Positions 46,568-55,700 of a DNA stretch of 64,000 nt are shown here, in pieces; positions within the stretch are counted from its first letter, which is position 1; every line of letters begins with the position of its first letter. This DNA comes from Nitrospira japonica (lineage in GTDB: Bacteria; Nitrospirota; Nitrospiria; Nitrospirales; Nitrospiraceae). Location of the stretch: NCBI RefSeq assembly GCF_900169565.1, contig NZ_LT828648.1, positions 310,001-374,000 of the forward strand, read 5' to 3'. The position numbers were made by a program, and so were the translations under genes. The notes below the pieces were generated by a model, which made no database searches, had not been told where the DNA came from, and saw nothing but the letters and a program-made list of their open reading frames with translations.

Positions 46568-48601
46568 TCATGATTTCCCGATGCATCCGACCCCCACCGC
46601 ACGAAGCTCAACTCCGACCTTGGTCGAATAACGTCCGGTCGCCAGATGGTCATAGGGTCCCTGTGCGTGGGGCATGGTGCCGAATCGGCAGATCGCCGCG
46701 CCGGGATTCGACTGTTTGAAGTTGTCGTAGGTTTCGAAATCGATGCGAGCGGGTTGCGCCATGTGGCAGAGCCGGCAATACTTCCCCACGAAATCACGAT
46801 AGAGATCCTCGTGCCCTCGCCAGCCTGCGGGAACATAATGGGCGGCTGCCGCATTCGCCATCCCGTTCGGCGCCCGATGCATACCGTCGATCATCCGCGC
46901 GATCGGACGGCTTGGATTGTCCTTGCTGGGACTCGTTTCAGCCACCAGGAGATTGAGGTCTCGAAATGCCACTTCCTGATCCTGCCTGCGAAATCCTGGG
47001 TTTTCGGAATAGAGAAAATTATACGGGTCGAACGGCAGGAACGAGGCTCCGCGAACCGTGTGGGTCGCATCATCATAGGCGCCGCCGTGACAGGCAAGGC
47101 ACATGTGGGGCACAAACTTCGGCCCTTCGCGGTCCAACGCCACATTGGGGATGAGCCGGCCGTCTTGATCGTAGACGTAGAACGTCACCTGCCGCTGGAC
47201 CCTGATCGATACCACAAAAGATCCGGCTCCGTTTCCCGGCCTGTCGTCATTGATGCGCAGATACAAACGCCCCCTGGCGGCACGAACTGTAGTGGTATTG
47301 CGATCACCGATGAAGAAATAGGACGGACGAGGTTTGCACGGAGGAGATTGCCCGTATTCGTCATAGGTTTTGATGCAGTCGACGTCCGAATACGCTCCGA
47401 CATCGTTTGGCTGACCAATACGTCCGACCAGACCGAATGGGGAGGCGTTACCGATGGGGAGTTTGGGGTTGTCCGGTCTCGGTCCCCACCCGGAGGGACC
47501 ATTGTTGCCGGTCAGACATTCACCGCCCCAGATGGATCCTGTCGCCGAAAATTCAATCACATCTCCCGGCATGACATCGATGCCCGTATCCACGTCCTGC
47601 CGGATAGGAGGGCCATCGCTATGACTTCCAAGACAGACTTCTGGATTGGATTGAGTAAACAACCCGTCACGTTCCCGTACCACCACCGTCTTGGACGCAG
47701 GCACGGGGTGATATTCCATCGCTACGGTTGCCAATGGCTTCGACGGTGCCGGTGTTGATCCGGTCCCGGTCGAAGGGCGAACGTTTGCCGATCCGCGTGG
47801 CGCATTCAAGGCACTGCTCGATGGTTGCTGGAGCGAACCGGGTGGGATGAGACCTCCGGCGGCTTGAACCGCTTCCGTCAGCGCAGCATGAGGGTCCGGA
47901 TAGGCCGGATTGGCTGCTCCGTTGAGGAATGCCGGTGGCCCATAGTTGGAAACATAACAGGCGATTCCACCGGCGTTTCGTCGGCAGTGCATATCGCGGC
48001 CGATCCGCAGGTCGATGTTATTGAAGTACGTGGCCCGGACTTCCCCCTGACCGACCGCAAAGCCGTTGCGGGCCTTGAATTGGTTCAGCGAGTCGGTGAA
48101 TTGTTTGACGCATGAAAGCCATTGGTCGCTGCACTTGGCCAGCCCGAGTGTGCGAAAGAACTCGAACGATTCATCGAGCGCCCCGAGCCCGCGTCGGCTG
48201 AGCCAGCATTGTGCCCGTCCCTCGCAGGGAATCGGCATGGTAAACCGCTCCGACAACAGTTCCGGAACGACGAGGACCGGAGCAACGGCAAGCGGCGGCG
48301 GTGGGGTCGGTGCGATCGGCTTGAGCTGCGGAGCCGATTGAGGATTTGAAGGAAGCGGAGCGAACTTATCCCTGGGCGGAAGAATCGGACGATCCGGATT
48401 CGGGATGCCACGTGATTCGACGTCCCTATCTGCGGAAGTGGTTTCATCAGCATTCGGCGGGAACGCGACGTCCGCAATGCCCTGCTGATTGACGCGGGCG
48501 TCCGGCATCTCCTTCCGATCGCTCGCGGTACAGGCGATCGAGAGGCAGCCGATCAAGAGAAGAATGATGTCCGGAGGATGTCCGTGGACTCGATTCTTCA
48601 T
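46568..48601 (-). CDS. VESRG-bearing lipoprotein with LecA-like domain and di-haem cytochrome c
   Basis: A 677-residue lipoprotein; the ATG at 48601 has GAGGAGGG upstream. The lipobox is LSIAC (Cys24) and V-ESRG is at 62-65. After a Pro-rich stretch comes a Cys-containing helical region (CEGRAQCWLSRRGLGALDES), then, from about residue 320, a domain like the LecA/PA-IL lectin fold (PGDVIEFSATGSIWGGEC; GRLYLRINDDRPGNGAGSF). The C-terminal part is a cytochrome with CLACH at 501-505 and CRLCH at 609-613. It could move electrons at the outer surface or test for sugars. The fusion is unusual; the lectin-like assignment is by pattern only. Confidence 0.7.
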   Translation of the reverse strand: MKNRVHGHPPDIILLLIGCLSIACTASDRKEMPDARVNQQGIADVAFPPNADETTSADRDVESRGIPNPDRPILPPRDKFAPLPSNPQSAPQLKPIAPTPPPPLAVAPVLVVPELLSERFTMPIPCEGRAQCWLSRRGLGALDESFEFFRTLGLAKCSDQWLSCVKQFTDSLNQFKARNGFAVGQGEVRATYFNNIDLRIGRDMHCRRNAGGIACYVSNYGPPAFLNGAANPAYPDPHAALTEAVQAAGGLIPPGSLQQPSSSALNAPRGSANVRPSTGTGSTPAPSKPLATVAMEYHPVPASKTVVVRERDGLFTQSNPEVCLGSHSDGPPIRQDVDTGIDVMPGDVIEFSATGSIWGGECLTGNNGPSGWGPRPDNPKLPIGNASPFGLVGRIGQPNDVGAYSDVDCIKTYDEYGQSPPCKPRPSYFFIGDRNTTTVRAARGRLYLRINDDRPGNGAGSFVVSIRVQRQVTFYVYDQDGRLIPNVALDREGPKFVPHMCLACHGGAYDDATHTVRGASFLPFDPYNFLYSENPGFRRQDQEVAFRDLNLLVAETSPSKDNPSRPIARMIDGMHRAPNGMANAAAAHYVPAGWRGHEDLYRDFVGKYCRLCHMAQPARIDFETYDNFKQSNPGAAICRFGTMPHAQGPYDHLATGRYSTKVGVELRAVGVGCIGKS

Positions 48602-48635
48602 AGGTCGCGAGCCCTCCTCTCGATGCGTCTCGACG

Positions 48636-50192
48636 TCAAGGCACGAGAATCCCGTCCGGCGTCCCGGCCGGACCACTGATCGTCACGGCATAGGTGTATG
48701 TCATCTCTGGTATGAAGGGCTCGAGCCACCAGTGGACGGCAAATTGTGGACTTGAGGTCCCAAGACCTGCGACCACATATGCACCGGATCCTGGCGGAAC
48801 CCCGTACGCCACTGTTGTTGTTGGGCCGGACGTGGGACCGCACGTCCGAGGATCGTACGGTAAGACTTCCACGCAGTCGAATTTCCAGCCGTTCTTCAGT
48901 GTCGTGTTCTCAAAGAACCAATCGTTACCTTTCTTGCCGACGAAAGGAAGAAACATGCCCCATACCGGAATGAGTGTGCCCAGCTTCGTGTGGTGAACGA
49001 TATTGTCCTTCACAAATGAAATTGCACTGCCGCCGACGTCGTCGATGCGATGATCCCCGGTGACAAGGGTGATGACCCTGGCTTCCTGACGGGGGATATA
49101 CTGGAAGGGGACGGAGTTGCTTCGGTATTCAGGCCCCGGTGACGAAGGATCCACTCCAATCGATACGAAGAAGTTCGCCATGAAGGGAAGGACTCCGGCG
49201 ATCTCCGGCACCGTGACCGCAATGAAGCCATCGGACCATATGGGCTGCGCCGGGGCTCCGACGACCTTTGCAAACAGCTCTCGTGTGGGAGCGGTCATGT
49301 GGACAAAACGGGGAACATTTCCAAATCCACTTCCCTCGATGATGACAGTACTGCCCGGCGGGCCTTGCGTCACGCTGAGCTTGTCGATATGAGGACCAGA
49401 AGGGATCGCACTCATTTGAGGTGTCTTTTTTCCTTCATACAAGACCCCGGGTTGACCGAATCCTCTGCTCTGGATCTTTCCTCCTGACTGCGCTTGCTTG
49501 AGAAATGCGTCGAGTTGAACTCCTGTCACTCTAATGACGTCTTGGTACTGGCGGTCCAGCTCGCTTTGACGAGCCGCAAACAGAGCCTGCCGTCTTGCTT
49601 GAACCTGTGCGTCGTTGAGTTGGGTACGTTGCTTCGCCTCTTCAACCCTCGTGCGAACCGCCGATTCTGCCTGAGCCTCATGCACCGCGGGGTATTGAAT
49701 CATCACCTGACCTGTCGCCTTGCCTTGTGTGTTGGGAGCGAGAGATATCCGCACGACCCACAAGATCCCGCGCTGCACATCTTGTGGCGTGACTTGATAA
49801 CTCAGGCGAATGTTGCCTTGGCCCCGCTGGACAATCGGTTGCGTGTTCGAGCCTCGCAGAGTGATATCCAGTGGCGGCCCTTGGAACTGCACGTTGACGA
49901 CGACCGGACCCGGCTGCGTGACTGCGAATCCGAACGAGGCCAGCTGCCTGTTCTCGATGTCAAATTGTTGAGGCCAAGTCGGGAATTGAAACGGTTGCTG
50001 CGCGGCTGAACCGGGCGATATGGACATTCCCGGCTGCACTGGACGCTCGATTCTCGGCATGCCTCGGCTCTCGACCTCGTCCGGCTTTTCCTCATCGGCA
50101 AATACACAGGCAGGTCCGGCGAGTCCCGTTACGAGACATGCGAGAAGAGCCCCTCCATACGAAACTCGCCCCCATACGCCTTGGTGATTCAT
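48636..50192 (-). CDS. VESRG-family exported protein with IPT/TIG domain (paralogue 5)
   Basis: A 518-residue exported protein; AGGAGG before the ATG at 50192 sets the start. It has almost the same signal peptide and DEEKPDEVESRGMP segment as paralogue 3, then the shared module (FAVTQPGPVVVNVQFQGPPL, then IRLSYQVTPQDVQRGILWVV), a Gln-rich helix (QRTQLNDAQVQARRQALFAA), a second SRG site (KIQSRGFGQPGV), an IPT/TIG domain (IDKLSVTQGPPGSTVIIEGS) and the C-terminal domain (DWFFENTTLKNGWKFDCVEV; TYTYAVTISGPAGTPDGILV). It is the closest relative of paralogue 3, and the cytochrome gene lies between the two. Confidence 0.72.
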   Translation of the reverse strand: MNHQGVWGRVSYGGALLACLVTGLAGPACVFADEEKPDEVESRGMPRIERPVQPGMSISPGSAAQQPFQFPTWPQQFDIENRQLASFGFAVTQPGPVVVNVQFQGPPLDITLRGSNTQPIVQRGQGNIRLSYQVTPQDVQRGILWVVRISLAPNTQGKATGQVMIQYPAVHEAQAESAVRTRVEEAKQRTQLNDAQVQARRQALFAARQSELDRQYQDVIRVTGVQLDAFLKQAQSGGKIQSRGFGQPGVLYEGKKTPQMSAIPSGPHIDKLSVTQGPPGSTVIIEGSGFGNVPRFVHMTAPTRELFAKVVGAPAQPIWSDGFIAVTVPEIAGVLPFMANFFVSIGVDPSSPGPEYRSNSVPFQYIPRQEARVITLVTGDHRIDDVGGSAISFVKDNIVHHTKLGTLIPVWGMFLPFVGKKGNDWFFENTTLKNGWKFDCVEVLPYDPRTCGPTSGPTTTVAYGVPPGSGAYVVAGLGTSSPQFAVHWWLEPFIPEMTYTYAVTISGPAGTPDGILVP

Positions 50193-50318
50193 GGTGTCCT
50201 CCTGGTGAGCACCACGTCTGATCGGTTGCGCGTCAAACCATTGACGGCACCGCAACGCCATCCGCGGTCTTGGCCGAATGATTGATCGTCACGGCATACA
50301 GATGCCTCAGCCCGCCGC

Positions 50319-51281
50319 TTAGGGAGCAAGCGTGAGATTCCATGTGCAGTCGACGGTTCCTCTCGGCATCATGTTCTGATACGCCGGCATCATGTTCGGA
50401 ACATTTCTGTTCTGGACGGCATCGATCGGAAAGACCTTCGACTCCTTGGTCGTCAGCGTTCCGTTCGAATCCATGATCGGCATGCCCGATATCTGTCCGA
50501 AGGGTTGGTAGCCGAATGCATTGGACATTTTTTGAACCTGGACGGGCGGGGGCACAGGGCTTCCGGCGATCACATGTTGCTGTGTTTCGCGGATACCACC
50601 CGGGAACGCCGTCGGAAGCATGTTGACGATCCAATTGCCGCCGGCACTGTTGAGCGCGGTGAGTTGCGGTTCGCCCGTCATGACCGTGGGAATGCTGCTG
50701 GCTCTGCTCCCGGCAATAGTCCAGGTCCAATGATCGCTCGTCCCCACGCCGTTGTCGTCGCCTCGATCGCCTGATCCACTGGTCGCCCATTGGACCGCAT
50801 AGGACCTTCTCGTCGCACTCTGTCCTGGAATCGGCATCGAAGTGACGATCCACAGTTGGACCTCGAAGTGACGATATGATCCTCTGGCACCCGGCTGCCC
50901 GACCGGCGGTCCATATTGTCCCTGGACGTCGACGACGCATCGCCCGCCGTTGGCCGGAACCGGCGGAATCGTCGGAGGCGCGGTTGGATTCGCCAATTCC
51001 CTTCGTACGTCTTTCAATTGGTTGATCCGATTTCGACAATTGATATCCGCGCTCGACAGACAGGGGTCGGAAGGCAACACGCGTCGGCTGGCGACCTCGC
51101 CTCCATCTCCAACGGAAGCGGAGCCTTCGTCCGGCGATGCGGCCGGGACTGGCGCAACGGGCGGCGTCGGCTGAGCAACCCGTTTGTCCGATGAATTGTC
51201 GGTCGTTGAACAGGCGGCAATCAGCAGTCCCAACAGTACCGTCCCGATCATCGGTTCAATTGGCCGTCCAACCTGCCGCAT
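50319..51281 (-). CDS. divergent lipoprotein related to the VESRG cluster
   Basis: A 320-residue lipoprotein; GGGAGA ahead of the ATG at 51281 sets the start and the 27-codon extension is rejected. The signal ends in LIAAC. Instead of VESRG it has V-ASRR about 45 residues after the lipid Cys. A Cys-bearing helical segment (DPCLSSADINCRNRINQLKD) is followed by a beta-rich domain (GGRCVVDVQGQYGPPVGQPG, with the same VDVQGQ-type strand as the shared module, then HFEVQLWIVTSMPIPGQSA). The C-terminus is unrecognised (GTVDCTWNLTLAP). I consider it a remote or degenerate relative; the link is weaker than for the other paralogues. Confidence 0.6.
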   Translation of the reverse strand: MRQVGRPIEPMIGTVLLGLLIAACSTTDNSSDKRVAQPTPPVAPVPAASPDEGSASVGDGGEVASRRVLPSDPCLSSADINCRNRINQLKDVRRELANPTAPPTIPPVPANGGRCVVDVQGQYGPPVGQPGARGSYRHFEVQLWIVTSMPIPGQSATRRSYAVQWATSGSGDRGDDNGVGTSDHWTWTIAGSRASSIPTVMTGEPQLTALNSAGGNWIVNMLPTAFPGGIRETQQHVIAGSPVPPPVQVQKMSNAFGYQPFGQISGMPIMDSNGTLTTKESKVFPIDAVQNRNVPNMMPAYQNMMPRGTVDCTWNLTLAP

Positions 51282-51453
51282 GGCTCTTCTCCCGATCGGA
51301 TAGAGGCTGTAATCCAAATGTCCTCTGTCTGGTTTGTCGATCGTTCTTATGAAAAGGTTCAACCCTCCCTATGCCCGACAGACCGCCATCCCAGATCGTT
51401 CCTCCGTACCTTCCGGTCGTCTTCCGTTCACATGATCGAGGACGTACGCAGTG

Positions 51454-51879
51454 TCAGCGCCCCACTCCTGGTTGCAGGCTTCTATTCGGAGGGGCCTGCA
51501 TGGGCTCTTGAGGCAACGGCCTTACCTGGTTCGGCGCATTGGGGTCCAGAACTGGTCCGCCTTCCATTGGGCCGCGTAGTTGTTTCGAAGATTGAGGTTT
51601 GACGATCGGGCAACAGGGATTCAGGCTGTCGAGGGATACTTGTTGCTTGTTGAAGTCCGCATACACCAATTGTCCCATCTTCAATGAACGAAGGAGTTTC
51701 GGATCCGTGACCTGGAAGGAGAAGACTTGCTTCGTCTTCAGGTCAGTGGCCGTAACCAGGCCGCTCTTGTCGATGCTCGTGATCGCGCCGCTCCCAAATG
51801 CTCCGTACGCGTACTGGCCAATCAACAGAACGAGTGCGACGAGCCCCGCACCGATAGGCATTCGGCATTTGAGTGACAT
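51454..51879 (-). CDS. small exported protein, unknown
   Basis: A 141-residue protein with a signal peptide (GAGLVALVLLIGQYAYGA). The mature part begins with a small beta-barrel-like domain (GSGAITSIDKSGLVTATDLK, then VFSFQVTDPKLLRSLKMGQL, KMGQLVYADF), similar to short OB-like domains that bind small ligands, then CCPIVKPQ and a Pro/Gln-rich disordered tail. No named family. It lies in the same direction between the DUF4412-like gene (55 bases) and the divergent lipoprotein, so probably part of the same transcript. Confidence 0.6.
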   Translation of the reverse strand: MSLKCRMPIGAGLVALVLLIGQYAYGAFGSGAITSIDKSGLVTATDLKTKQVFSFQVTDPKLLRSLKMGQLVYADFNKQQVSLDSLNPCCPIVKPQSSKQLRGPMEGGPVLDPNAPNQVRPLPQEPMQAPPNRSLQPGVGR

Positions 51880-51934
51880 GACGTGGCTCCTTCCTCATGA
51901 CGGTTTGACGGACTCTCGAATGATACGCGTCTCT

Positions 51935-52660
51935 CTATTTGATCCAGACCGTTCCGGGCATCCCGGGCATTTTGTTATTGGGATCGAACTTATCGTACGT
52001 CAGGTATCGCCTGGGAACGACGAAGAGCTCTTCCGACAGCACCTCGTTTCGGATGTCGGTCACGTCCATGCGCGCTTGAGCCTTGCCATTGTTCATTCTG
52101 ATCACGACCAGCGGAAAGATCTTTTGGTCTCGGAGGGCTCGCACCCATTCAGGGGAATCTCCTGCTCGGCCGAATCCGGAAGCGCGCGTATGTAACCCGA
52201 TAAAGACCCCCAACCCGGTCGTTCCCCAGATCTCGGTCTCCTCTTCCTGACCCGTATGGATAAATTGGTCGGTGTGATAGCCGAGGATCGTCCGGGTTTT
52301 CCCGGTTTTCACGAGGCTCCCGACGGGTCGGACGGAGGCCAGCCGCGAGGCTTCTTCCATGTTCATCACCATGGCCAGCCTCCAGCTCAGCAGAAGCATG
52401 GACACCTTGCGCGCATCCAAGTCCATGATCACTGCCGCTCGACCATGCCTCGAGCGGTTGGTCTCCATTCGAGCCTTGTTTCCTTTGGAATAGTAGTCGA
52501 ACTCCGATTCCTCCCCCCAATAATTGCTCTTGAAATGCACCACCCCTTCAAACGAGGCTGCAAACGCGGGCGAGAACGACATCGCGATGACGATACCGGA
52601 CGGGATCATCATCACCATGAGCGCCGGCAGGAGCGTTCGCCGACCCGCTGTCCATTTCAT
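51935..52660 (-). CDS. exported DUF4412-like protein
   Basis: A 241-residue protein; AGAGGGA upstream favours the ATG at 52660 over the one 13 codons earlier. A signal peptide (LLPALMVMMIPSGIVIAMSF, then cleavage near AFA) is followed by FEGVVHFKSNYWGEESEFDY, YYSKGNKARMETN, VIMDLDARKVSMLLLSWRLA and ILGYHTDQFI, the DUF4412 pattern of a small beta-barrel, as in the protein at 29723-30520 but without the Met/Pro tail. It lies 54 bases downstream of the WD40-caspase gene and is probably cotranscribed. Confidence 0.7.
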   Translation of the reverse strand: MKWTAGRRTLLPALMVMMIPSGIVIAMSFSPAFAASFEGVVHFKSNYWGEESEFDYYSKGNKARMETNRSRHGRAAVIMDLDARKVSMLLLSWRLAMVMNMEEASRLASVRPVGSLVKTGKTRTILGYHTDQFIHTGQEEETEIWGTTGLGVFIGLHTRASGFGRAGDSPEWVRALRDQKIFPLVVIRMNNGKAQARMDVTDIRNEVLSEELFVVPRRYLTYDKFDPNNKMPGMPGTVWIK

Positions 52661-52714
52661 CTCGAGTTCCCTCTGTTGAGTCGACCGTTTCTTCTCCACG
52701 GTTCAACCACAGTT

Positions 52715-55700
52715 TCAATACACCGCGAAGTCGTATTCCAGGTTCTCCCGCCTGGCGGTCGGATTCTGGCCGCCCTCCGTCAGCTTGCGCACTTGCTCGA
52801 TGACATAGCCTTGCAATTCGCTCACGGTGACGGTCCGGTCCTTATTGGTGTCGGCGACCTGGTTCTTGAGCCCGTTCAACAAGGCATAGGTGAAGACGCC
52901 GTTCTTCCACTGTTCTCCTTCCAGGCTGTATTCGTTTCCGCTCGAACTGGAAATGACCGCCGCGCCGGTACCCCGCCTGAGGTCCGCAAACCAGTCCTGC
53001 TGGAACTTCACCATATCGGTGGAAAGCCGCGGCTCAGCCGGCGTGTTTGCCTGGCCATCACCCGCGTCCGCCACCAAGGTGACGCCCCTGGCCGCCTTGA
53101 ACGACCGCATCTTGACCGTCCCCGAGCCGCCCGCGTCGGCTTTGGCCACAACCACCGGCTGATCCTTTTCGATTTCTCCCGAGAAACAGGTATCGAGCAG
53201 GAGCATCTTCTGCAGCGCGGGAATCCCATCGAGCAGGCGTTCAAATTCCTCATAGGGCAGTCCGTTCACGGCCGGATGTTTGGGATCGATGTCGTGCGTG
53301 CCGAAATAATAGTTCGACTGCTCATCAGTCATTCCATGCCCCGCGGCGAAGACGATCACCAGATCGTTGGCCTTGGAGCGCTTGAGCCAATCCTTTGCTT
53401 TCCGAATTTCCGGTCTGGTCGCCTTCTCATTCGTCAGATCCAACAGATGGACGTTTCCCTTCACCCCTGAACGCGCTTCGACCGACTTGTACAAGGCCAG
53501 CAGGTCGTTCGCGTCCTTGGCCGCGTAGCGCAGATTGTAGGCGCGGTTCTTGTACTCGCTGACGCCGATACCCACGAGATAGATGTCCGGGGGAGCCATC
53601 TCGGCCGTGGACGTCGTATAGAGCGTTTCCCTCAGAGACTCGGTCCCTTGCTGATTCAAGACGGAAACCTGGATCTTATTGCGTCCCGCCACGAGAGGAA
53701 CCTGGATCTCCTGTTCATAGCTCCGTGCCGTCCGGTCGGCAATCATCAAGCCGGACGTGCCGTATACCGGCACGTCGTTGACGTACACCTGAAGCCGATC
53801 GAGGGCATACTTCGTGTCCATGGCTTTCACACGGAGCGGCAAGGTCGCTCGGTCGATCGAAACAGGGACCTCTCCTCCCTGGATGTGAAGTTCCGGAAGA
53901 TGAAAATCGATGCCGAGCATCTGGTCATTGAGGCCCATTTTTCTGAGCCGTTTCTCATAGGCGAGCCGGTAACTCTTGACGAGATCCGGGGATGCCATGC
54001 CCAGACGCTCCAACACGATGTCGGGCCGGTTGAATCGCAAGTCGAACTGTTCGAAAGGATACAGCTGATCGTTGACACGGAAGGCGACGCCCTTGATGCG
54101 GCTCTTGGACGCTCGATAATACTGATCCGGCGTGACGGCGACGAAATCCTCATGGCCGAGCGCGATGAGCGAGGCCACCTCCTTCCCCGAACGCAGGCTC
54201 CAAAGCCGAATGGCCCCGTCGCCGCCGGCGCTCACAATGAAACGGCCGTCGGGGCTGAACACGAGGGAGCTGATTGCGCCCGTGTGTCCCACCAATTGAA
54301 GAACGTCCTGACCTGTCGCCACGTTCCACACCTTGATGATCTGGCCGTGGCCTCTCGCGGCAATCCGGCCGTCCGGGCTGAACGCCGCTCCCCTTCCTCC
54401 GATGTTCATTTCCAGGTTCTCGACGACGCTCATCGGATCGAACTGAGCGCCCCGCATCTGTCGTTTCGGCACGTGCACTTTCTTTCCCGTCACGACGTCC
54501 CAGACCGTCTTACCGCGGACGCCGTCGGTGGCGAGGAATTTCCCGTCCGGGCTGAACGCCAGGCTCGTCGCGCCGTGAGTCCCGTCTTCGAACGCCTCGA
54601 ATAACTCCGAGGGATCGTCCAACGTCCTGATCTCGCCCTGCGGCATGGACATGGATCGGGAAGGCGCACCCAGGCCGAAGGGCAACAGCGACTTGAGACT
54701 GCCGGCTTCCTCGATCATCCGCTGGTACTCCTCCTCGCGTTGCCGCTGCTGCATCGCTCTGGCTTGCATGGGGCTGACATCCCGGAACTCAAGGACCAGT
54801 TTGCCGGTCTGTACATCCCAGAGACTCGTGCTTTCGGACCGTCCGATCGCGATCAGTTTGCCACCCGGATGGACGTCGAGAGCCCGGATCCATTGAGCGG
54901 ACTCCTTCATCCGTTCCAGGGTCTGGCGATCGATGGAAGGTTGTTTCGGAGCCTGGGCGTCCATCATGGCGCGGGTCTTGGGATCCAGGCCTTCATACGC
55001 TGCCGATTGATTCTCCAGATGGGCGATCCCCTTGACCGATTTATTCGGCAAGATAATCCTACTGAGTTCCATCCCGTTGGAGACGTCCGCGACTATCACC
55101 TGATTGCCTCGACCAATAATAGCCGTCCGATCGTCGCGTGTAAGACGGAGATACACCGGCGTGAACTGATCCGGCGGGAGCGGCCGAGTCAGCGCTTTCA
55201 ATTGCTTGCCCGTGGCAAGATCCCAGAGCCAAGCCGAACCGTTTATACAACCGGTGGCCAACAGCGTCCCGGCGCGGCTGACGGCAACGGAAGACACGGC
55301 CATCCCGTCGGGGCAGTCGAAGGTGCGGACCAGTTGCCCCGTGGGAAGATTCCAGAGCTTGGCGCTTCCGCCGTGCATGCCCGCCACGATGGATTGTCCG
55401 TCCGCCGTCAGGGCTAGGTCGGACACTTCGCTGGCGCCGCCGGCCAATCGCGTCTCCTTCCCGCTCGCCGCGTCCTGCAGATAGGGCGCGCCTCCGTTTG
55501 CTGCGCCGATCACCCACGTCGCGCCGTCGGGGCTGAAGTTCAGCGACGTGGCGTCGAATTCGCGCACTTTCTTCCCGGATGGGAACTCGAACAACGTGGC
55601 CGCGCCGTCACCCTTTCCGATCGCGAGAAGCGTTCCATCGGGGTTGAACGTGAGAGAATGGGTCATCCCCATGCCCTTCATGCCCGTTTCTCCCAAACGT

